A stretch of DNA of 40,075 nucleotides from Nitrospirota bacterium (GTDB lineage: Bacteria > Nitrospirota > JACRHL01), in contig JAOUMB010000024.1 of NCBI GenBank assembly GCA_029881725.1, forward strand, positions 1 through 40,075, in the 5' to 3' direction. Below the pieces are notes generated by a model. That model was not told the DNA's origin. It ran no database searches and saw only the letters and a program-made list of their open reading frames with translations. Both the position numbers and the translations under genes were made by a program. Each line of letters starts with the position of its first letter. The stretch's first letter is position 1. Positions 12,372-20,517 of the stretch are shown here, piece by piece.

Positions 12372-12478
12372 CCGCATTCTTTTTGCGGCAAGGATCTAGA
12401 TCATCAAGAGGTATCCACCAATCTGGTATGCTTGAGGCATGAGACAGGTCTGGTTGGAAATATCGGCAATCTTCTGGA
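12371..12478. other. Convergent intergenic region with hairpin
   Basis: GCCGCA (12371-12376) pairs with TGCGGC (12384-12389) over a T-rich loop, between the + integrase unit and the - virion unit. Neither strand has a T-run behind the stem, so termination is plausible but not certain. Two tiny frames touch the region: + MRQVWLEISAIFWIIVYALG (12439-12519, one membrane helix) and - MIQKIADISNQTCLM (12482-12396, ATGA overlap with the ejection-protein stop). I cannot choose between them. The area next to int is also where attP is expected. Confidence 0.4.
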
Positions 12479-14830
12479 TCATTGTGTACGCTCTTGGCGT
12501 GGCTCTTGGTCTCCCTTGAGATCGGTGGCGATGTCTCCGGCGGCCATGGCAGTCCACCGTAGGATGTTGTAGGGGCGCGGTGCCACATCTCCCGTTCCAG
12601 TCAGCAACCTACGCCCCCAATCCGAAGTAAATAGCCTCCCGATGGTCATGTGGCGCAACAACCCACGAATCGCCGTCGGTCTCAATTCTCCAATCGCAGA
12701 AATGGTCTGTGCAGCTTCCAGGGATGTGCCAGCATCTGCCGCACCCATACGGAACATCTCATAAAGCCGGACATCCTCAAGGATTCTGCGGTCCTCCTTG
12801 GTCAACAATTGAAGTGCGCCAGAGGACCTGTATTTGTCCAGTACCCGTGTCAGGTCGGTGGCTTCTACCACCCTCAATCCGGTGCGCCCGCGTTCCGCCG
12901 CTGGCAGCACTTTCATCACATCATCCACGATGTTGTCGATCAGACCAGCCCGCACCGATTTGCTGAAGGCGCTGTTTGCCCCTTGGGTGCGCATGAGAAG
13001 CCGCAAGTCTTGGAGGCCGCGTGTATCCTGCCGATCTACCAGTTGACGTGCAAAGGCAGCATCCCGGCTTTGTTGCTCCATGGCGCGGCGTACCCCGGAT
13101 CTTTCCAGTCGCTCAAACTGGCGCCCCGCATTGCGTAGCTGCATTTGATCGAACGGAGAGATCAGTAGGTTCAACGTCTGCTTGTCGAAGGTATCCAGAT
13201 ACTCCCCCAGCCCACGCTGCGTCCCCTTGCGCAGAATCTCTGTACGGGCCGCCTCCTGAAAGCGTCCCCACTGCTGCCCCGGCATGGCCCTCCGAAGGTT
13301 TTGCAAATTTGTGGCATTGAGTGGCTGCACCAACTGACTTGCAAGCTGTTCCGGGGTCTCCGTGCGTGCCGCATTGGTTACAATGTTTAGCTCCCGAGTA
13401 TCGAATCTCTGCTTGGCCGCTGCGCGTGCCTCACGCCAAGCTCCTACGAACTCCGGATTTGTATTGCGGACATTGTCCATTGTGCGACTTAGTTCGCCGC
13501 GCATGCGCCTTGCAAGCAAGTCGGGAGCGCGTTCTCCTCCGCGTCCAGGTTGAGAAAGCTGGAAAAGCTCCGCCATAAGAGCGTTTAGCTGACCTACGCT
13601 GTCGGTTCCACCGACTTTCGGCAGGTTCGGGTCCAAAGCGATGATCTTATCCAGTATCTTATCCAGTTCGGGGGACGGATTCTCTCCGAGGCGCATCGTT
13701 CCTTGCGGCACCTCAATATTCCGTGGGACTCCTGTACGTGGATCAACTACCCGCTCTGTGATTGTGGGGCGAGCACCACGCACTCCAGCCCTTATCTGTC
13801 TGGCAACATCCTGTGCTGGAGTGATGTCTAGTCTGGGCACTTCGACGGCACGAGCGGCGGAATATAGCCCATCCACCACAGTTTTACTGTTCTGCCACCA
13901 CTGCTCAACGCCCTCTTGGAGGGCCTGTCCGCCCTCCTGAAGCGATACCGGTGGCTTGGTGATGCGGCGGCGGATTTCCCTGTCCGCCTGATTCATGGCA
14001 TTGGCGGCTTCGCGGATAATCTGACGACGCTCCGGACCACTCATACCGCGCATGAGATCGGAAATGAAGCCCGTCTGCTCCATCTCAGATCTGGCAACCG
14101 TCGGAACGGTCGCTCTGCTTTGGCGACCGATCAGTCGGATGATTGGATTATCCGATAGCTGATGTGGCATCAAGGGCGGTGCACCAAGCCGTTCACCTGC
14201 TTGCATGGCCTCAATCGACCCGGCAGGTACTCTGGTCAATCCGGCTCCGCGCACGGTATTCGCCATGGCTACCGCGCCTTCTCCGACAACGCCACCCGCC
14301 AAGCCTTCCGCGCCAGCGCCAAGAATTGACCGCACATTTACGTCGCCCTCTGGCTTCATCACTTGCCGCGCGGCTTCTCCGGCAGCGCCTCCCCCGGCTG
14401 GGGCCAGCATCCGAATCATCCGTCCGGCACCCCGCGTCCCGACCATGGCAGCGGTTTCCCCAGCCAGTTGTGGTACCGCGCCTGCCACGTCTGCAATGTC
14501 ACCGAACAGTTCCCATACATCCGGTGTGCCAGCCGGATCCACTGGCCGCAATTGCTCGTCTGGCTTCAGGCGGAAGAACATCTGCTCGCCATACCCAGGC
14601 AGAGTAGTCAACTCTCCCTGCGGCCACCTCTTTTTGAAAATGCCACGCGCCTCATCAACGTTATCTGCCAGCATGGACATCTTGGCGCGGGTCAATGGGT
14701 TCAGGCCGGGCTGTTGCTGCTGCTGACTGGAACGGAACTGTTGGCGCTGCTCAAGGGCTTGACTGAAATCAACCTCGCCGCCGATGCGTTCCTTCTTTCG
14801 ATTTTCGAGATCGGTAAAGAAGTCTGCCAT
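12479..14830 (-). CDS. Ejection (pilot) protein, P22 gp16 position
   Basis: This is the largest virion gene, 783 residues. It begins with MADFFTDLENRKKERIGG and a Gln-rich stretch (SSQQQQQPG), followed by a Gly/Ala-rich segment at about 115-200 (GTRGAGRMIRMLAPAGGGAA, GAGAEGLAGGVVGEGA) with membrane-active character. The rest is long charged helix. Proteins of this kind are packed in P22-like heads and leave with the DNA to form a channel through the envelope. It is last in the virion operon, as gene 16 is in P22, and starts in TGATG overlap with the second ejection protein. Assignment rests on order, size and composition. Confidence 0.72.
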   Translation of the reverse strand: MADFFTDLENRKKERIGGEVDFSQALEQRQQFRSSQQQQQPGLNPLTRAKMSMLADNVDEARGIFKKRWPQGELTTLPGYGEQMFFRLKPDEQLRPVDPAGTPDVWELFGDIADVAGAVPQLAGETAAMVGTRGAGRMIRMLAPAGGGAAGEAARQVMKPEGDVNVRSILGAGAEGLAGGVVGEGAVAMANTVRGAGLTRVPAGSIEAMQAGERLGAPPLMPHQLSDNPIIRLIGRQSRATVPTVARSEMEQTGFISDLMRGMSGPERRQIIREAANAMNQADREIRRRITKPPVSLQEGGQALQEGVEQWWQNSKTVVDGLYSAARAVEVPRLDITPAQDVARQIRAGVRGARPTITERVVDPRTGVPRNIEVPQGTMRLGENPSPELDKILDKIIALDPNLPKVGGTDSVGQLNALMAELFQLSQPGRGGERAPDLLARRMRGELSRTMDNVRNTNPEFVGAWREARAAAKQRFDTRELNIVTNAARTETPEQLASQLVQPLNATNLQNLRRAMPGQQWGRFQEAARTEILRKGTQRGLGEYLDTFDKQTLNLLISPFDQMQLRNAGRQFERLERSGVRRAMEQQSRDAAFARQLVDRQDTRGLQDLRLLMRTQGANSAFSKSVRAGLIDNIVDDVMKVLPAAERGRTGLRVVEATDLTRVLDKYRSSGALQLLTKEDRRILEDVRLYEMFRMGAADAGTSLEAAQTISAIGELRPTAIRGLLRHMTIGRLFTSDWGRRLLTGTGDVAPRPYNILRWTAMAAGDIATDLKGDQEPRQERTQ

Positions 14831-15951
14831 CAGGGCGCCCCCAAAGACTTCAATTGCTGGCGCTGATCGCGCATGGATTCGATCAGGTCGATAACCGTTT
14901 CTTGTGGATATCCACGCTGGAGAAGGGAATTTCCAAAGGTGTTTGTGCCATCCTTCGTTTCAAGGTCAAACTCTGGAGGAAGCCCGGCTGTCATGCGATT
15001 TCGATCTTGGGATAGATACTCCAGCTTGAGTAGCGTGGATGTGGCGGCGATCAACTGCTTTTGTGATGCGCCGATGTTGGTGCGGAGGGTATCTTCCGCA
15101 ATTCGTCGCTCCGTGTCCGTATATCGACCGCTTTCATCACCAGTAACCTGCTTGAGACTGCGCGAAACATTCAAAGCTAGTTCTGAACGAGCCTCAGCTA
15201 CCTTCTCCGGGGTGGACCCGGATACCACGGCGGAAGTAAATTGTTCCAATGCCGGATTGATCTGACCAAGCAACCCGCCGACCGTTTCCGTTACAGCGCC
15301 GCGTACCCCAAAGGCACCGGGCGTATTCTGCGCCGAACGCAGCACACGTTCTCCAACCGCGATATCTCCGACTCCACGGCGTGCCTCTGCTCCGCTGGTC
15401 TCAATTTCCTTCTTTCCCATCCCGCCCGCTTGCCGTCCTTGCGTCACCCGCACTCTGCCGTCCGGCCCTGTTTCGATAGTCCATCCAGAGGGCGGCTTGC
15501 CGGCTTGTCCAATCGCCTGACTACGCCGCACAAAACTGGTGCCGGTCGGGCTGTTCGGGTCGAAAATCTCCTGCAACGGCCCCACCTCCTGCGGCGCATT
15601 CAACGCCGCTGCCGTTTTCAGATCCCCACCCTGTACCGCCAGCCGGGAAAGAATCGGCTGTGCAACCCCCGCCGGAGCCGGTGGACCAACCTCCGGATAC
15701 AATTGCTGTCCGGCCTGCTGGTACTGCTGCCGCAACTCATCCGCTTGAGCCGCCTGCTGCTGCGCCTGCTGCAATTCAAAATCGCGCGCGGCCAATTGCG
15801 AAAGCACATTGCGCCGCTGCAAGTCCATTTGCTGCTGCTGCATCGCCATGTTCTGCTGCCGGGCAATGGCTTCTTGCAACGGCTGCCCGCCAGCGGCACC
15901 GAGCAGGAAGCGCCCTGCGGTTTGTCCGATTTGTGAAAGCAGGCCGGGCAT
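14830..15951 (-). CDS. Ejection protein, P22 gp20 position
   Basis: The 373-residue product opens MPGLLSQIGQTAGRFLLGAAG, then a coiled-coil rich in Gln (ARQQNMAMQQQQMDLQRR) to about residue 80. A Pro/Gly segment and a helical C-terminus (ARSELALNVSRSLKQVTG) follow. The coiled N-terminus and Gln richness suit the second of three P22-type injected proteins. AGGAGGGG precedes the ATG. The exact correspondence with gp20 is inferred from order. Confidence 0.7.
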   Translation of the reverse strand: MPGLLSQIGQTAGRFLLGAAGGQPLQEAIARQQNMAMQQQQMDLQRRNVLSQLAARDFELQQAQQQAAQADELRQQYQQAGQQLYPEVGPPAPAGVAQPILSRLAVQGGDLKTAAALNAPQEVGPLQEIFDPNSPTGTSFVRRSQAIGQAGKPPSGWTIETGPDGRVRVTQGRQAGGMGKKEIETSGAEARRGVGDIAVGERVLRSAQNTPGAFGVRGAVTETVGGLLGQINPALEQFTSAVVSGSTPEKVAEARSELALNVSRSLKQVTGDESGRYTDTERRIAEDTLRTNIGASQKQLIAATSTLLKLEYLSQDRNRMTAGLPPEFDLETKDGTNTFGNSLLQRGYPQETVIDLIESMRDQRQQLKSLGAP

Positions 15952-15963
15952 AGCGTCCCCTCC

Positions 15964-16563
15964 TTAGCCGATATACATGGTGTTGGGATTGTACTGCCCA
16001 AAGCCACCGCCCTGTCCAATGGAGTTGAGAGCGCCGGGACTGGTGGGAGAAAGGCCCCCGGTTACAGGCGCGGCCCCGGCCAGCGACATCCCCCCCGTGA
16101 ACGGCGCGGCGGCAAGTGTCGTGCCCTGCTGGATCAAACCAAGGGTATTGCCAACTCCGGCGGCGGTCGCTTGGTTGGCAGCCATTGCCCGGTTCTGGGC
16201 GATGTTACCGAGATTCACCCCGGCACCGTAGCCAAGATTTGCCATATCCGCAAGGCGCTGATATTTGCGCCCGGCGTAGTTGGTGGCAAGCCCCTGTCCA
16301 TACTGCGCCAGAGAAGCGAGGTTCGCACCCGAAAGCAGGCCGCCGCGTGCTGCCGCGCCGGACTCGATCCCCTGCTGCCCCTGCTGCAACTGGAACTGGT
16401 ATTCCGGGTCCATCGCCACGGAGGACGGATCGAAGTTCTGCATCTGGGAAAGCGCGGCAGTGCCCGCCTCCTGGTAGGGGCGAATGTATCCCTGCGCCTC
16501 TGCCGCAGCCTGATAGGCGCGTCGGCGGCCACCACCCCCGGTCAGATCAGAAAGAAATCCCAT
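15964..16563 (-). CDS. Ejection protein, P22 gp7 position
   Basis: The 199-residue product begins MGFLSDLTGGGGRRRAYQAA. The middle motif DPEYQFQLQQGQQGIESGAA (about 52-71) and GRKYQRLADMANLG (about 98-111) is typical of phage DNA-transfer/ejection proteins found beside P22-like head genes. The C-terminal third is Gly/Pro rich and flexible. AGGTGAACC precedes the ATG. It is the first of the three ejection genes. Confidence 0.75.
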   Translation of the reverse strand: MGFLSDLTGGGGRRRAYQAAAEAQGYIRPYQEAGTAALSQMQNFDPSSVAMDPEYQFQLQQGQQGIESGAAARGGLLSGANLASLAQYGQGLATNYAGRKYQRLADMANLGYGAGVNLGNIAQNRAMAANQATAAGVGNTLGLIQQGTTLAAAPFTGGMSLAGAAPVTGGLSPTSPGALNSIGQGGGFGQYNPNTMYIG

Positions 16564-16570
16564 GGTTCAC

Positions 16571-16966
16571 CTATACCCTGAATGTGAGTCCGGCCAAAGA
16601 AATCAATGTGTTTCCCGCAGCGGCATCCGGCGTCACCACGCCAGCCGCCGTTATCTCCACCTGTGCCCCATCGTCCCGAATCGTAGCGGTCGGGCGCATC
16701 CCTTCCGGCAGGGTAAAGATCGCCGTTCCCGCCGTACCCCCCTGTACCGCCCCTTCCAGTCTAACCCATCCGGCCTGTTTCACTGCAGCCACCGCCTGAT
16801 AGCTTGCGTGCTGTGCCCAGCTATTCGTGTAATCGCTCGCCTCGATCGTCAGTAAATGGCGGGTCATTGCCGTTACAACGCTTGTGATCCAGTCAGCCAA
16901 GGAGCGTCCGAGTTTGCCCTGTTCGTGTGGCTGCCCCAGAACATCGGTAACGTCGCTGTGAATCAT
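16571..16966 (-). CDS. Small virion-associated protein
   Basis: The 131-residue product starts MIHSDVTDVLGQPHEQGKLG. The N-terminal half is helical and the C-terminal half beta-rich (TAIFTLPEGMRPTATIRDDG), like short tail-fibre tips or head-completion fragments. It overlaps the gp10-like gene by ATGA and precedes the ejection genes, so a structural role is likely. The closest positional counterpart in P22 would be the tail-needle region, but the long coiled coil of a needle is absent. Confidence 0.6.
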   Translation of the reverse strand: MIHSDVTDVLGQPHEQGKLGRSLADWITSVVTAMTRHLLTIEASDYTNSWAQHASYQAVAAVKQAGWVRLEGAVQGGTAGTAIFTLPEGMRPTATIRDDGAQVEITAAGVVTPDAAAGNTLISLAGLTFRV

Positions 16967-18435
16967 GCCTCGCCAACCTCCACGTCAAGGGTAGCGCCAA
17001 TCAACACTGTTTTCACCTTATCGGCTCCGGCGATACGAAATACCCGCTGCCATGCGGAGCCAAGACGACTGAATACAACCCGGTTCTTGTACTCCCCGAT
17101 CTTTCCCATGGGCCTCTGAAGTGAATTGCTCCACGTCCGGCCACCATCGTCTGACCAGTCCAGAATCACCTGCGGATCGGTATCGCTTGCATTTCCCACA
17201 CCGGCTTCAAAATCCAGGGTGAGCTTGGTAAAGAACAGCCTGCGGCTTCCTTCCGTATCCGCAATGTTCGGCGTCTTGCGCTCCCACCGGATCGCCGCGC
17301 CGTTGTCCGAGTAAGCCCCCGTGTCCAGCACGTAGATCGCACCGGAGTCGTGCGCCCCCACCAGCCGCTTGCCCGCAAAGTAGGTGGCCACGTCGGCGGT
17401 GTGTCGTTTGTAGCGGCCATTCACCAAATCCCACGCAGCCCGCCGGTGCCACTGGCCGATGGTGGCGTCGTATACCCATGTCACCCCCACCGCCACGCCT
17501 TCCTCCAGCACGCTCGGGAAGGTGATCTGGTAGAACACATGCCCATCCTGCTCATAGCAAAATCCGGTGGCGTCCGCGATGCTCGCGGTGGACTGGTATT
17601 CGGCAATGGTCTTGTCCAGCGCCTCGGTGGAAATGCGATGCAATCCACCTCCGGAATTGGTTACCACGTGCACCCCGCCAATGTGGCTCTGGGCCAGCCA
17701 GAACAGGCCGCTGGCGCTATGCGCGACAGACCACTTGGCCGCACACCCCACCTCGGTGGCCTGCACGAACGAGAACGGCATGATGGGCGCACCGGAAGGA
17801 CGCCATACCTCGGTTGTTTCCTCACCGATCAGGTACAGCGAATCACCATGCGCGGCGGGAGCCACCAGCGCGTCGGCATGCTGCTCCGCCGTTGCCCATG
17901 CCAGCCCGGATGCACCCACCCATGACGATACGGTTGGGCTTGTGGAACTCGCCACAAAGCGCCCCGCATAGGCAGGGTCGTCCACCACAAGCCTGCCACC
18001 GAGGAACGTGACCACGGTGGCATTCGGCATGTTGGCATCGGTGATCGGGGCCAGCGTCGTCCCATTGAAAATGTATCCCTTGGTCCCATCCGCAATGTGC
18101 AGCAACAGTCCCAGGTGATCCGCCATCGAAACCCGGCCACTGGTGGTGGTGATCGTCGTGGAATCGATCAGCGTCTTGACGCCGTTGCTGTCGATCTCGT
18201 AGAAGTCGCCACCCTCAACGGCGTACAGCTTGTCGTTCAGATGTCCAAATCCTCGAATGGCACCGGTTCCCACTGTGGTCCAACTGGTCAGGCCGGGAGA
18301 GCGGTACAGCGCCACCGGCTTCTTTCCCTGAGGGCCGCCAGCCACCACATACATATTGACCAGCGTCTGCGTATTGAGGGGCAGAGAAGCCTCCTGGTAA
18401 GCACCACCGATGATATTGAATGATTGGGGTGACAT
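16963..18435 (-). CDS. P22 gp10-like packaged-DNA stabilisation protein
   Basis: The 490-residue product matches the gp10 head-completion family in length and beta-propeller-like pattern. It starts with SFNIIGGAYQEASLPLNTQT and LVNMYVVAGGP, continues through repeated blade motifs (GFGHLNDKLYAVEGGDFYEI, HGDSLYLIGEETTEVWRP) and ends with DWSDDGGRTWSNSLQRPMGK, all recurrent in this family. In P22 it forms the hub under the portal that closes the head and holds the tailspikes. The two receptor-binding proteins upstream in the operon fit that role. Confidence 0.85.
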   Translation of the reverse strand: MSPQSFNIIGGAYQEASLPLNTQTLVNMYVVAGGPQGKKPVALYRSPGLTSWTTVGTGAIRGFGHLNDKLYAVEGGDFYEIDSNGVKTLIDSTTITTTSGRVSMADHLGLLLHIADGTKGYIFNGTTLAPITDANMPNATVVTFLGGRLVVDDPAYAGRFVASSTSPTVSSWVGASGLAWATAEQHADALVAPAAHGDSLYLIGEETTEVWRPSGAPIMPFSFVQATEVGCAAKWSVAHSASGLFWLAQSHIGGVHVVTNSGGGLHRISTEALDKTIAEYQSTASIADATGFCYEQDGHVFYQITFPSVLEEGVAVGVTWVYDATIGQWHRRAAWDLVNGRYKRHTADVATYFAGKRLVGAHDSGAIYVLDTGAYSDNGAAIRWERKTPNIADTEGSRRLFFTKLTLDFEAGVGNASDTDPQVILDWSDDGGRTWSNSLQRPMGKIGEYKNRVVFSRLGSAWQRVFRIAGADKVKTVLIGATLDVEVGEA

Positions 18436-18438
18436 CCG

Positions 18439-20358
18439 TTACTCTACAAATATGGTCGTAACGACGACCTGCCCATCTCCACCGTCCCCGGCGTTATCCC
18501 CTACACCAACAGGAAGTGCTTCCGATCCGCCGCCGCCGCCGCCAGGCTGCGACCCATTTGTGGCGACAACGCCACTCTCGTTACTACTACCGGTTCCACC
18601 ATTGCCACCCATTACAGACAAGCCACCAGCAGAACCGGTCCCACCCGTACCGTTTCCACCACCACCACCCCCGCCGCCCCAAAACGACGCGCCGCCAACA
18701 CCTGTGGTACCCGAAGTTCCAGCACCACCGCCCCCGCCGCCCGTGAAGGAAGCTCCGCCCGGTGCTGTAGTGTTATCGCCGCCGCCGCCGCCGCCATGTC
18801 CAGCATTCGATGTAGCTGCCGCTGAAGCCCCAGGCTCACCTCCAACTCCGGCTATCGAAGTCCCGGCCACTGTCCCTGCACCACCAGCGGACAGAGCCCC
18901 ACCACCGCCACCACCTGCCCCTGCTACTGACAGACTGGTACTTGCACCACCACCACCACCACCGTAGGCAGTTAGGTGCGCTCCAAACGTGGTATTCAAA
19001 CCAGACGCCCCGGCAGTCCCGCCACCACCAGCGGCACCGGCCCCTCCTGCCCCAATGGTAACCGTCTCTGTCGCACTTAATGTGGATGCGTCAAATTCAA
19101 CTTCAACAAAAGCTCCACCACCACCACCACCTCCTGCCTTTGCGCCACCAGCAGTCTGAATCCCTCCCCCTCCACCCCCCCCCCACGCCCGTACACGCAC
19201 CATTTTAATAACCCCCCATGTGGGCTTGGTCCATGTGCCGGAGGCGGTAAATGTCTGGGTATCCACCTGCGGTGTAATGCGTGATGTGACCCGCCATTCG
19301 CTGGTGCCATCGAAAATCAGCGTCAGTGTGTCATTGTCCGCAGACAACGTAGCCGAGGTGCCGTACCTGTCAATGGTATTCGTTCCACCGCGTGTAATAG
19401 TCAGCGTGTTGGTGGCATCCGTTCGCACAATAAGGTATTCGGTGCCGCCTGCTGGGTCTGTAGGGAGTGTCAGCGTTACCGCCCCTCCGCTGGTGCCCAC
19501 CAGAATCAGCCCCTGATCGTCTACAGACAACGTTGCGCTCGCTGTTAGCGTTTGCACTCCTGGTATCCGTAAATCGGCATCACGAACCACGCAGTTGTCG
19601 AACCAGGTTGTCCCCGCCGTGGTGTTGTCGTCGATGCAGCCGTACACATAAATTGCCGCGTGCCTAGCTGTGGAAGGAGGGGTTAGCGCAGACCGGTACA
19701 GCGTCCAACTTGTAGGGTTTCCGCCATTTAGATCGAATAACGTGCTGGACGAAAGAAAGCTTCCGGCAGCGGTGAAAAACCGCATTTCGGCCTTGGAGTG
19801 AACCCCAGCCACACTGCTCTTGGTTTCTACAGAAGCCAACACGGCTACGTTCTCGCTCACCGCAAACTGGTCACCGCTCGCCCAGCCCCCGCCGTTGCCG
19901 GTTCCACCGGGTGAAGTGCACTTCAGGCTTGCCGCGCCGTGCGCATTCTCGGCGGTGTCGCGGGCAATGGTCCCGTTGGTGTACGCCGTGAGCGTCCAGT
20001 TGTCCGGCGTGCCGTCGCTGTCGGAGTCGGCCTCAAATGAGCCGTTGACGACCTTGTTGTCGCTGGGGTTTACCGCGTCCTCTACCTGCGGATCGAACGG
20101 ATCAATCGTATCAATCGTTACGTCGGAACTGTCCTTGATGATGATCTTGTAGTTGCCGGTGCCCCAATAAATCTGTTCCTCTCCCCGCGAGTCCAGAATG
20201 ATCGGGTTTGCGTGGGGAGTGGCGGCGGCGGAATCCTTGTAGGTCGCCTTCAGATCGGTGGTGCCCGGAGCGTAGGTGTAAACAAGTCCGCCGACCAGCG
20301 CGTCTCCGTTGGCATCGACGGCGCGGAATACGGGGTTGGGGTGGAGCTTGGCGGTCAT
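18439..20358 (-). CDS. Receptor-binding tail protein with glycine-rich adhesin domain
   Basis: The 639-residue product has four parts. Residues 1-90 form a virion-anchor domain (NPVFRAVDANGDALVGG, HANPIILDSRGEEQIYWG), shared with the other tail protein at 20518. Residues about 100-255 (NKVVNGSFEADSDSDGTPDN, TTWFDNCVVRD) look like a carbohydrate-binding module. A beta segment follows to about 375 (TLTLIFDGTSEWRVT). The last 260 residues are glycine-rich, with runs of 6-8 Gly broken by short loops. Such polyglycine sandwiches form the tip of some phage adhesins. It probably recognises the host surface. Confidence 0.82.
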   Translation of the reverse strand: MTAKLHPNPVFRAVDANGDALVGGLVYTYAPGTTDLKATYKDSAAATPHANPIILDSRGEEQIYWGTGNYKIIIKDSSDVTIDTIDPFDPQVEDAVNPSDNKVVNGSFEADSDSDGTPDNWTLTAYTNGTIARDTAENAHGAASLKCTSPGGTGNGGGWASGDQFAVSENVAVLASVETKSSVAGVHSKAEMRFFTAAGSFLSSSTLFDLNGGNPTSWTLYRSALTPPSTARHAAIYVYGCIDDNTTAGTTWFDNCVVRDADLRIPGVQTLTASATLSVDDQGLILVGTSGGAVTLTLPTDPAGGTEYLIVRTDATNTLTITRGGTNTIDRYGTSATLSADNDTLTLIFDGTSEWRVTSRITPQVDTQTFTASGTWTKPTWGVIKMVRVRAWGGGGGGGIQTAGGAKAGGGGGGGAFVEVEFDASTLSATETVTIGAGGAGAAGGGGTAGASGLNTTFGAHLTAYGGGGGGASTSLSVAGAGGGGGGALSAGGAGTVAGTSIAGVGGEPGASAAATSNAGHGGGGGGDNTTAPGGASFTGGGGGGAGTSGTTGVGGASFWGGGGGGGGNGTGGTGSAGGLSVMGGNGGTGSSNESGVVATNGSQPGGGGGGSEALPVGVGDNAGDGGDGQVVVTTIFVE

Positions 20359-20516
20359 TTCTTCCCGGTTTTATCTTCTGGCGACGGGGAGCGGGTCATG
20401 GCACGCAACCCCTCAACCTCTTTCCGAAGTGCCTCGTTGTCCACGGATAAGCGCATGTTCGTGAGCACAAGATCACCAATATAACGGCGGATGCTGTCGT
20501 TAAATTCTTCGTCCAT
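20355..20516 (-). CDS. Small coiled-coil protein between tail genes
   Basis: The 53-residue product starts MDEEFNDSIRRYIGDLVL and contains the heptad stretch DNEALRKEVEGLRAM, then a polar tail. It starts one base after the tailspike stop and ends in ATGA overlap with the adhesin gene, so it is surely translated. A chaperone or trimerisation helper for the tail proteins is possible. No family recognised. Confidence 0.68.
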   Translation of the reverse strand: MDEEFNDSIRRYIGDLVLTNMRLSVDNEALRKEVEGLRAMTRSPSPEDKTGKK

Positions 20517-20517
20517 G

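Noticed and set aside
18410-18967. Proline-rich + strand frame
   Set aside because: Antisense of the glycine-rich adhesin domain, with no ribosome site and inside a long virion operon of the other strand.
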